Origin: Dipetalonema caudispina
Lineage: Eukaryota; Nematoda; Chromadorea; Rhabditida; Onchocercidae
DNA: 64,000 bases
Reading direction: 5' to 3'
NCBI GenBank assembly: GCA_013365325.1
Contig: JABVXV010000097.1
Span: 121,001-185,000 of the forward strand
In this document: positions 27,008 through 38,497 of the stretch, piece by piece
Numbering within the stretch: the first letter of the stretch is position 1
Layout of the letters: each line of letters opens with the position of its first letter
The notes under the pieces: generated by a model
Seen by the model: only the letters and a program-made list of their open reading frames with translations
Told to the model about the DNA's origin: nothing
The model's database searches: none
Program-made: the position numbers and the translations under genes

Positions 27008-30000
27008 TCAGTAATCCATTGCGGAAGCAAGAACGTTTCCAAGTGTCTCAGAATCTGTCGTTGGTGACGGAGTTGTTGTGGCAGTGATCATCGGTGGAGC
27101 TGCACTGGAATATATTAAATTGGATGAACCATCAGTTTAACGATGGCTAACACTTGAAGAAATTTGAAAAATAGCAAAATAAACCAACTTTGCGGGGAAA
27201 GAATTTGGAGGTGGATAGGGCCATCCTTGTGACAATGGACCAATGCTAGATTGAACCATGACTGTAGGAGTCCTAACAAATGCCGGCTGCTGCACTTGAT
27301 AGACAGTAACAGGAACCGGACCTGAAAAAGCCTTTTAAAAAACTAGGAAAACGACAGAAGTCTAACATCGAATTCGTGAATGTTTGTTTTTGAATAATAT
27401 TTTCACGCACTAAATATGATTTGCACTATTTTATATTTGAATAAACTGCATAGCACGAAAGTTCTTTCAGCAAAACTAACGTCCATTTAAAGATCATTCT
27501 GGGGCAGCCTATATGGTATACAGTTCGGCTATCGCCGGAATACGACTAGTAATCAATAACTAGACGGTCCCACCGATAAATATCCAAACAAACATCTGTA
27601 TTCAAATGCAAACGAAATTAAAAACAAATGAAATCTAGTAAATAAATCTACCCGAATTCTGACAAATAAACATACCTGAATAGATGTGTAATGGGGCTCC
27701 ATTAGCGATGAACGAAGGGGCTGTAGTTTGTAGCACATCTCGGTAAGCAGCACTTGAGGGATCAAACTGCTGCATTGGTGTAGCTGACGATGATGCAAGT
27801 CGAGCCATTTGCTGCATTACCGATGATGGATTCAGCGGTGAGAGATCTGTCGAGGTTGATGGAAAGCTGCAAGTAATTATGTCTGCACAAAATAAAATTC
27901 TGGCAGCTTTACCAGTTAAAATTATGTGTGTACAAAAGATTTAAAAATGAAAGTCATGTGTCAGCTCTAATTGGAGAACAATCATCAGCGAAATTTAGAA
28001 AACTAGTATGAGTTTCTCGAATATTTCACATTTCTATACATTTATTGAGAAAAATACTATCAGCAGCAAACATTTTATTCAAGTTTGCCATATCTAACTT
28101 ACGAATTTTAATACATAAGCTCCATAAGCTAAAATAAAAACAACACTAGGAAACATATCCTCGGTCAGCAAACTAACTGATTAATAACAAAGTTGAGTAG
28201 CACAGTAAGAAAAAATTAATGGAACTGGTACATACCATGACGGTGGAACACATGAAGTCACATTTGAGTTTGTAGCTGGCATGTTTGTAATTACCACTTT
28301 TTCTGCTGTTTTTATCTCTGCTCTCTTTACATCCTCTGTTTTTGCGCTTTCAGCATAATATACCTAAATCATTTTTTCTCAAAATTTCAGGAACAAACTT
28401 TCTCGAAACGAATTTTCAATTAAGGAAGACAAAACTTGAAGAGACACAAAAACACAAAACGCATACACAAATTTCCTGATCCATTTGTTCCGACTTTATC
28501 TTCTGAGCCGACTCATCGATAAGCTGAAATAAACCGTTTAAACAATAGAAATTATCACCAGAAATATTAAGAACACGAGGAAATTCTATATAATAAGTTC
28601 AATAATGGTCGAGCGATTGCATGCCAAATACAGTTCAGTTTTCCGAAAAGGTTTCAAAAATCATATCCACTTACTATTCTAGTTACGTTATCCATGGATA
28701 AAAAACTAATATGTATTAATTTTACCATACAAAATTGGCAATTATGACATAAAATGGATTAATTTCACGATATAAAACTAGAAGCGGTGTCTATCTTTAG
28801 CCATAACCTTTGCATCGTTCGAAGTCGACGGACAAATATCATCCGTATCTTTTGTGTGCTTCTTATAACCGTCAGCGAATAACTCAGTTGAACTGAGCGT
28901 GATTTCTTTCATAACTTCGATACCTAAACACAACTCAATTCAAGAAATCGTAACAATATTTTCGATTCGAACATGCGATGGAAATTTTTTTTTCTGAGAA
29001 CTAAAATTTTAAAATTTTAAAGGACAATTAATGCAACACTTCTTACTATTTTCAACCTCCTCTGTTTTTCTACTTTTTTCTTCCACAATTTTCTCGTCAT
29101 CACTTTGCCTCTGCTTCTCATCGTCAACTGTTGATGTTTCTTCCTTGTCTTCCATCTCCTCATCTTCAACAGTTTCTTCGTCCTCAGCTTCATCTTCTTC
29201 CTCCTCTTCCTCTTCTTCCTCTTCATCTGGTTCAAATTCGTCAGAACTGTAACATATTCAGCTTCAGCAATTAAAGAGCATATTTCACCAATAAAAGCGA
29301 AATGAAGTCTGTAACTAAATTATAAATACAAAAATCAACATTATTTAAAGGAATTTTGTAAGTCAAAACTATCGCCTTATTTAGTGGGATGAATATTTCG
29401 AAAAAGACATAACCGTACACTGGAAACTATCTTGCCATACGAGGCGCCTCACGAAGGTTCTCTCTAATTAACATTAAACTACTGCGCTAAATTTACTGAC
29501 AATGGTAAAGCATTTTCACCACTTCCTACCTCTCAGTTTTTCGCCCTGTACCGATCGGACGAACATCTTTAAGTCTCTCTTCCATCTCTTCTTCATCCTC
29601 TTCTCCTTCTTCATCATCGTCACCGTCATCCACTGTCAGGCTTGGTCTTTTTGCTACTGCCTTCCTTAACGGCCTAAATATTCTTCAATTTAATTGGATA
29701 AACATATTAAATTAACAGTATTTTTTTAATGCAATCACTTTACGCACCAGGAATAAGTTTGGAGTGTTTTTCAGAAAAAATGATAGTACCTTCCAGCAGC
29801 AGTCTTTTGGACCGAATGACTTGAATCTTCAGCATCTGAACTGCTCGCACGTGGTGCCCATTTAGTAGTAATACGTCGCTTTGCGCGCCTGTCCCCACTA
29901 CTATTACTTTCTTCACTCTGGTAATTGTCACTCAGCTCAGAAGTAGAATCTTCATCAGAGGTTGTCCTAAAAACAATAATTGAAGTGTGCACGCCATCAA

Positions 30001-33000
30001 AGAAATAACAACGATAACAAATATTACCTGTTTCTTTAAACAACCATACAGACAAATGAAACCATTTTACAGCAATAATTCAACATTCGCTATCGAATTG
30101 TAAATTATTACCTAATGAGGTGAAACAGATAATATCTCACTATTTCAAAATGTAATGTTTTATTGCAAAAGATGTAAAGTTTACTAGCAAAATCATAATG
30201 CTAACACAGTAAGTAGTGAAAATCGATAACAAGTATATCAGCTACATATTCAGAAACAAAAGAAGTATGCTTCGATTTCCAGAAAATAAATCCTAAAAAA
30301 ACCAACCATTTTTCGCGTTTTCTCTTCCCTTTTATTTTTCTCGTATTTTTTGATCTGTGTGATTTTTTCCTTAATGGTTCATATTCACTTTCGGAGCCAG
30401 AAACAACAAAATCATCATCACTTTGAGTTCGTTTATTAGAATAATTCCGCTTGGATGTTCTGGAAATTGCATAGTTCGTTTACTATCAAACTATTAAATT
30501 TTAATGACCCATGAAGTGGATGGTCTAGTAATACCAAGTATAAGTGAAAGTCGGGAATAAGTGCAATTAGGTAATGTTCAAACTGAAACAAAAATGATAC
30601 CTCCTTGTACAGGAAGCATCCGAAGGTAGGTATTCATCGGTGTCATCTGATGGGTCCGATACAGAAGCACTGCTGAAAGAAATTATTGATGAAGAGATTG
30701 AAAAAAAATTTTTGCACTATACAACAAATTAACAAATTTTCATGTAATAACATCAAACCTTTGCTTGTCTAGAAAATTTTCAAGACTGGATAATAATGTT
30801 AGTTATTCATGTACTGGGTCTACTGATCATTTGCAAAAACCACATTCCTAATGGTTAGTATGATATATTGGATTAATTTCAAAGCATGGTCCTTTTGTCA
30901 TCTAGAAATCAATTGCAAGTAAACTGTATTAAATTATTATTTCAAATATATTTCTAAGCGAAGTTACAGAAACAAAAAATTTGTATGTTTTTGGATGACA
31001 GCGTTCTAACAGATTAGCGTAGGATGAGTTACAAGAAAAAAACCCTACATTTTTTGGACACTTTGATGATTTATGAATTTGTTAAAATAAAGCTGCCCTT
31101 TATAGCTGTATTCCATTCTACAAACCATGTCCCTTCTCACCTCTCAGCATTTAAAATCAAAAAACTTCACCAAGCATGCATAATGAACAGGAATTGACTC
31201 AACATAAAAAAAAACAAAAATGGGACTAAAATATATCAAACAAGGAGAGAAATATAAAAGAAATATTATGCAAAAGAAGCTCATGGCATTCCGTAAGGGA
31301 AGTATGTACATCAAACAATAACTTCGCATGAAAATTCTTACTCGCTTGCTTGATATTCATCAGTATCCGATTCAGTCATTTCATCCACATTTAAATCGTT
31401 TAATCGATGACGACTTCTGGCTGGTTTTCCAATTTTTGATTGTACTCTCATACGGCTTTAACAAAATTTATGTGAAATAAGAGCAAATTTCGTGCTTTAT
31501 TCATATCATTTTTATGCAAGGGCATACCGATCGGTTGTAAAATTCATTACTGATGGCTGCATTACTAAATAGACCTTTTTATCATCAGTTCACTATATGA
31601 ATAGCACGATCCTACAGAGGTGGAGGAAACATGTAACTTCGATTTACGAAATTTGGTCGATTAATATCACTATACGGCAAAACTTGATACCCACTGTTGG
31701 CATTTCCTTTTAATCCTTCTAATCAATTTAAAATCCAAACCCTTCGAGGCCATCATCCTGATAATTATCTTCCACACTTGTTGGGATTCGTTTATTTTCA
31801 GCGTTTATGATGTTTGACATATCTTTACCTCGTCCAGCTCCGCCTTTCGGCCGTACATTACCTGCAAGTTTACTCAAACATTTTCAAGGTGTCAGACAAA
31901 CTTCGGAATTCACTTTAAAAAAAAGGAAAATAAAAGCATGCCTGGACTCATTTGCTTTGCTGCTGACTCATCGATATTTTTCACAGCCTCCTGCAAAACA
32001 AATATCTTTTTCTATTCACAACGAATGATTCGAAAAATTGTATTTAAACACCAGCTTTTACTAATTCCCGCTTTTAATAAACACATATGATTAGCCAGTA
32101 TGAAACAAAGAGCAAAAAATCTGCTAAAATACCTGGATTAATTCATCATATGCACCAAATTTATAATCAACTTTAGCAACATGGCGTCTTGATCGTGAAA
32201 GTGCTATTGGAACAACGGGTTTCTGTGGATAGACACCAAGACGTCTAAAAAATGAACATAAGCACTGACTAAAAAAGAAAGAAAAATTGCAACGATAAAA
32301 TGCTAGACAAATTCACCTAATTGCTTTCTTTTTTGATTTCCGTTCACCGTCATCTTCATCCGACTCTTCTGATGATTCAGAACTTTCCACTTTTGAATCT
32401 CTTACCTGGAATCAGAATATGCTTACTTACAACAATAACAATAAATTGGATAACAACTGTGCTTCAGTGCTTCACTAATTTCATCACTTGAGATCTCGTA
32501 GATCTCATTACTTAGAATTTATGTGCCCATCTCTCATATCGACAAACCTTCAAACTTTTAAGTGTCTAATTAGGGCGTTAATTTACTTACAAAAACGAAG
32601 AAAAAATCAAAGAATAAAATTTTACATAGAGCTTTCACTGTGAAATTTCAAGAACATTTCCAGTGCATGAATCGTAAATAATATATTTATAAAAAAATTG
32701 GAAAAAGTAAGAACATACCGTATCAATGATGTTATTTAAAGATACCCCAATATACTCCATCTCACGCTTCAATCTTTCTGCAGCTGCTTCTTTCCTAAGT
32801 TGAAATGATGATATAGCATTCCTTTCTTGTGTGATAGTATTTCTCCTTTTTTTATCAATGGAACTTGCAAAAAAAAAACCACTTAGAAAAGAAAAATTAC
32901 TTTTTGTCTTCAGCAGCTTTGCGTTTCACTTGCTCAGCAAGTACAATCAGCACTTCGGAGAATTTTTTAATTAGCATCGCCTGCTGACAGTTTGGACAAA

Positions 33001-36000
33001 ACCAGTCATCATCTGGCACGTACCATAATATTGGATGTAAGCACCAGGTATGCCAAGCTTCATCGCATAAATCACATAATAGCAACTGAAAGCATGATGT
33101 TTAAGATATTAGGATATCAGAATATTATTCCGCCTTTCAATAATGAGTAATAAATTACCAATAAGTCATCTAAAGGAAACATATGATACCAGCCCCGAAC
33201 TTTTAATCCATCAAATAATTCACCGTTATTCTCCTGGCTAGATTGACATTTTTAGAATATTTTTAGAAGTATTCTAGTGCAGCCAGCCATCAATAGATTG
33301 CCGTCCATACTAGGATGAAACGTCTAGATTGAATATCACAGGAGATTTGTAAAATATTTCAAAGATGGATCATAACCCTTAAAAATGCCTAAATTCATTT
33401 TCGCATTCAAGAAATGAAAAACAAAACCAGATCAAAAGTATTACCACTTCTGGATTTGAGCTTTTACTACATTTCATGCAGAGTGTTTCTTCTGTAGCTT
33501 TTTTTCGCTCTTTCTTGGCTTTCTTTTCTTGATCATCATCACTATCTTCATCTTCTTCTGATTCCACCATTTCAAAAAGATCTTTTTCCACAGTTGCTTT
33601 TCTGCCTCGTCGACGCCTTGAGCTGTAAACTTATTGCAGTTTCATTGTTATCATATGATTTTTGCAGTGATTAATGAATCGAAAGATTATATCTAAGCAT
33701 ATGAGTACAAATAAAATTACTTCTGGTTCTTCTTTTTCAGTTCGGAAAGCGGCATGAAGTCGTCATCGGAAGAGGTCGAGGTTTCTGCTAGTATAAAATC
33801 ATCAGCGTCATTATCATCCTTCTCATTTTCATCATTATCTTCGCTATCATCCTGGTCATCCTGAAATATCAATCCGGTCATTTCCAGATAATACATTCCG
33901 AACGAAAAAAACTGCATATTTTCTAGGAACCAGTCAAATCACATACATTTTTATCAAGGATTTTCAGTTGCTTTACATTTTCTATTTCCATTTGTTTCTT
34001 GTTCTGCTGATTTTTCTTTCTTCCACTCTGAGGTTTTAGCGGAGCAGTCAACTCCTTCAACTGATTTATTGCTGCGCTTCGAGCACTTCTGCGTGGTAAT
34101 ATACGACGATCGAGCTGAAAATGTAAATTCTTAAAATTTAAAATTTAATATTCATAAAAAAAGTAACTCAACACGCAATACACAACCATACTTTCGGTAT
34201 ATCGAAATAACAGATCTGCCAAAATGAAGCAAATAAAGTAGACTCACGAATGGTTTTACTTCGTCGGGAATATCTTCTGTGATTTCTACTGGTGGTGCAC
34301 TATTTTCTTTTTTTGACTCTTCTTCAACAGCTGCTTTTTTCCTCAGTTGACTCGGTTTCACGAATTTTTTCTGTTATTAATAAAAAATAATACAAGCTGA
34401 TATTAAATACAAACAAAGTGACAGAAAATAAAACAGATATTTTGTTGTACCTTGACTGCAGACTCATCCTGATAAGTATCCAGTAAAGCGCCTCTCTTTG
34501 TTGTAAATGTGGATGAAACATTAGTCTGTTCGTCCATTTCAGTTATAACTGGAGTTGCTGATGAATCTAAGGAATTTATATTCAAAATAAAGTTCATATT
34601 CAAGAAAAAAATTAATGAAAACTATCGTATGAAATTTGAATACCAAGAATCCACATCTTTTTTATTGTCTGACAAGAATCTACAATTAATAACATTTAAT
34701 GCAATTGAATCGTACGCCGTCAATAAGGTACAATAGATTTAGAATATGAAACTTTAAATAGTGAGAAAATTACAAACCTTCGTGCTGCTTTAGCAGATTA
34801 GATAGATATTTTGAAGCAAGTCTATTTTTTAATTCCATAACCAAATTTTCAAGTTCTTCTTTACACCTTAAAACCTTGCAGATATTTAATTAAATCTTGA
34901 AAAATTTCAAACTTACATAGTTTCTACCCTTAAAATTTGGTCTATAAACATTGTCCTGAGCAATTAAGGGTAGAAAATAAACAGATTAAATTACAAGAAA
35001 AACGTATTTTTCGATGATTCAAAAGTCAGAAAAATCGCTGTATGTTAGCTTGCCAAATAGAAGGCTCTGTAATAACGACCTTCAGACAGCTACCAAGCAG
35101 CCATATTTGCTGTAATTTCGCGATCATAATGAGATTTTGAATTCAGGATGTCTCAGCAAATGCCGGTGATTATAACGACATTCTTCATACAACCATCGAT
35201 GAAAAATCAAATCCAAAGATGTGACGGTAGGAACGAAATTCTAATCGAAATGAAACAAACTAACTTGGCAACAAGATTCCATGAGCCGCCCGAATGATCA
35301 TCCTGTTCGGCTGAATATATACGGATAACTAAATCAACATCCTGCTGATATAAATAAGCGAGACCTTCTTTGTCATAGCCGATAGGTAAAAGGCGTAAAT
35401 CACTTGCTGAACACGAATTTAACAGCTGAAAAATGGCGTGCTGAATAAATATGTTGAACCTAAAAAATATGAAGAATCAAAAAGATAGGTTAAAAAATTG
35501 TCTATTCCCTACTATAATTTAAGGCACTTAGCATCACTTCCTTACTCTACTCACTGTGGTACGTGCTCCAGAGCGGTCTGAATAACTTACACTTTCTTTG
35601 AATTTAAGATTGAAGTCGAATTGACTTTCACATAAAGCTTTGAGAATTGCAAGCTTCGTGGCTGCAGTTGTATGCAAATAGCCATATCGTTCCAGCTGCA
35701 GGTACTCAGTTTCTAGCGACGGGACAAGAGAACAGAATTTTAGAAGATATTTCTCCCATACTTCCAATCTTGCTGATTTAAATGTTAATTTCCGCATCAA
35801 CATTAAATGCAAATCGATCAAATCCCGATCAACTAAAACAAATTTGAAATAACCAAAATTAATGATTTTTAGAGAACGCCATGGCATGGAAGATAACATT
35901 AAATAAACAGTATTGTTAATCGTGCACAGTTGCCTTGACTTCTAAGACTTTTTTTTTGGGTTATCTTTCAATAGACATCTCTTGCATTTGACGATCTACA

Positions 36001-36834
36001 CTGACGTTAATTCCGCCAAAGCGAATATGATGAGTGACATGCAAATAACGATTATATGAAATACTGAAATCCTGTGTCATGGTATCGTTCGTTCTCCACA
36101 GTGCGGAAAATTAATAAGGAATACCTTTGCCTGTAATGTGGAAACTGGTAAACATATTTTCCATTTTGGCGAAGCATTGTGGTTTTAAACCCAGGAAAAC
36201 AGCGAATTTATTGAAGAAACTACAAATGACTGCAAACGAAGGATCGCTGTAAAGCTTTTGTATTGCACGCTGAAGTATGTGAGTATCCACTTCTTGTTTT
36301 GGTGGTTCACACTTATCGCACTGAAAATTATAATATATTTTGCATCTCCACAAATAAGATATAGTTATTAAAGGCCTTATCGTTTTGTTATAGGTTTGAT
36401 ACAAATTGTCTGCTTCATTATACCGTTAGAAACATACTACAAATTTTCACTTATTCCTTCCTGGATCCCATGTGTGCCTTGAAACAGCTTAAAAGTGAAA
36501 CATATTCTTATTTCCCGGTAATTGCGAAATAATTTAAAAAGTAATCACTGAAAAATACGGGTTTAGATGCAGTGATTTCTCTTTACGTACATAATTATCA
36601 TCTTTGGGCAGAAATAACGAAAACAGACTATGCATACCGTAATCGCAGCGCTTACCACTACCAAAATTATTTCAGCTAGAAAGACGAAAAACAAAAACGA
36701 ACTTCTCCATCATTCCATTCCATTTCCCTTGCATCATTTTCAGGTTCCTCACCAGTACTGAAGCAATCTCCTTGCTTGCCCTCGACCAGATTTTTTGATT
36801 CAATATTTGAGTCAATTCCTTTGTTTGCATCCAT
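27008..36834 (-). CDS. rsf-1: RSF1-like chromatin remodelling and spacing factor (WHIM, PHD, acidic)
   Basis: Twenty-eight exons in consistent phase, 1275 residues: 36834-36703, 36320-36125, 35832-35591, 35425-35265, 34866-34778, 34566-34451, 34370-34248, 34114-33947, 33860-33721, 33622-33445, 33085-32901, 32863-32719, 32405-32317, 32244-32133, 31990-31942, 31861-31741, 31455-31342, 30672-30601, 30459-30307, 29966-29790, 29673-29530, 29246-29047, 28923-28808, 28523-28467, 28363-28236, 27866-27676, 27321-27189 and 27104-27008. The N-terminal 245 residues match RSF1: WEKYLLKFC, LAILKALCESQFDFNLKFK, and LLPIGYDKEGLAYLYQ followed by EQDDHSGGSW. The PHD finger is complete: Cys504, 507, 519, 522, His527, Cys530, 545, 548. 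After it come EYIGVSLNNII and GRGKDMSNI, also RSF1 hallmarks, then long acidic/basic tracts and a Ser/Pro/Gln-rich end. RSF1 partners ISWI to space nucleosomes. The symbol is by homology. The exon 15 donor is uncertain. Confidence 0.85.
33159..33233 (-). CDS. Candidate cassette exon inside the RSF1 PHD finger
   Basis: Seventy-five bases (25 codons) lie in the intron between the two PHD-encoding exons. They are flanked by an acceptor (TCTAGCCAG) and a donor (GTAATT). Both ends are phase 0, as are the neighbouring exon ends, so inclusion keeps the frame. The peptide contains VRGWYHMFPLDDLL. It would lengthen the loop between zinc ligands Cys507 and Cys519 from 11 to 36 residues. Family comparison says the finger is complete without it. 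Confidence 0.45.
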
Positions 36835-38497
36835 TCTTTTCTTTTCTTTTGATACTCAATGAATAGTTTTCATTTTTCTTACTGACATCTTTTACTATAA
36901 TTAAGCAATTGCAAAATTATATTCATCCTGACATACTTCACGTTAATGGAGAAGACATCCCGGAAATTATGAACACGAAGCATATACGCAATAACAATTA
37001 TGCAAAAATTAAAAATGTAAATGTAACAAAGAAAAATAAAAATGAAAAGGTAAGCCATAGAAGTATATCATTTAACTTTTTAAGTTAGCTAGTTCTAACT
37101 TAAGTTAACACAAACATATGACCTGCGATATGAAAGTTGTAAAGTGTGCTATGTAATACATCTAAAAATTTCCCAGAAAACATAATGCAATACTATTCAA
37201 TAACTTCCTGCTGATGTTCTACGAGCATACTATCGTTAAATTCATCGCAATTAAATTCTGACTTTGATTTGAAGAAATAACTAACAATAATTTCTAACAA
37301 TTAAAAATGCAAATGGGACAAAACTGGTTACAGTGTATAACTATTAATAATCTATTGCTTTGCTTTTTAAAAAGTCTCCAAAACCAGTACCATTCAAATT
37401 CGGTCACTTTTTGAGAAGATAATTAAATGACATAATCTAGAATAAAATACATACCAAAAATGTATTAATAAATTAATTTCCGAATAAATTGGATAATAAA
37501 TAATTAGAAGAGATATTTTAATAATGATATTATTATATTGAATATAATAAAACCTAAGTAATAATACCTCAAAACTCGTGACTGATACGCATTTAACTGG
37601 TTGATGTTAGAATATGTGAATAAATTTATTCGCAACAATAATCTATTTTATTTAGAAAATAGTAAGGAAATAGAAGAGTTTAACGAGAGATAGCAGAGTA
37701 AAGAAAATAATATGATTAAAGATTGATAAGAATAATATAATCAATGCTTAATGAAGAGATAGTTAGGGATTGATAATATTTATAAAATATTATACTTTTA
37801 AATTAGAAAATTGAAAATTTATTTCTAACTTTAACATTATGGAAGTTGAAAATAGCATTATAATGAAATAGATTTTAGAGAATAATAAAATTTTTGAGAG
37901 GAAGAGAGAGAGAGATAGCATATTGAGAGAGTGATAAGTATGAGAGAGTAGCATTCAGTTTTTTTTAACGTTAATTATACGTACGTTACTATCAGAAATG
38001 TTGAATTAATGTATGCTTAGGATTGTGAAAAATTTCACGTGACGTATGTTATTATTGACGTAAACGTTTGTATCTTTATTAATTTATAAATATCTTATTC
38101 CTACTAGTTATGAAATTACATATCTTGTCGTCTTATTGTAAACTTACGTTTATCGTTGTATTTTCATTTTTAGATTTCAATAAGCTTTCACAAAATTAAC
38201 AAAGTCATACTTTTTTTGCAACATTTGTTTGTATTATTTTATTTGGTTTACTTTTCACATTGGACTATGTTATGATTCAGGTTGAATTGAAGTAGTTAAG
38301 TCTACTATTCTACATCATACAGAATGAAATTGAACAGTTCTTTATTATAAAAGATTATTTAATGATGAAATGCATGCAGCTAATTGTAAAGTTTAATTCT
38401 TTGTTATATTTTTTATTCATTTTCCGTTTATATTGACTTTAATGCCGCAAAAAATTTTGCAGATTCGAGAATAAGCATGAAGTAAGCTATTACGGTT
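36835..38497. other. Divergent promoter region between RSF1-like and methyltransferase genes
   Basis: About 1.7 kb between two start codons on opposite strands. It holds a GA-rich block (about 37901-37948) and a cluster of ACGT-core motifs (37980-38066). No coding sequence was recognised. Confidence 0.6.
38035..38045. promoter_or_regulatory. E-box/CRE-like composite motif TCACGTGACGT
   Basis: TCACGTGA at 38035-38042 is the palindromic E-box bound by TFEB/HLH-30-type bHLH factors, overlapped by TGACGT, a CRE half site. Further ACGT cores lie at 37980-37986 and 38056-38066. The position, about 450 bp upstream of the methyltransferase start in a divergent promoter, makes a regulatory role plausible. 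Binding is not shown. Confidence 0.3.

Noticed and set aside
29017..29252. Open frames on both strands rich in Lys or Ser
   Set aside because: They are shadows of the acidic RSF1 exon 29246-29047, whose Glu/Asp codons give Ser- or Lys-rich frames elsewhere.
35963..36077. Using intron 2 sequence as a constitutive RSF1 exon
   Set aside because: Exon 2 joins exon 3 in phase (ITGK-VDRDLIDLHL), matching RSF1, while the intronic frame ends in a stop.
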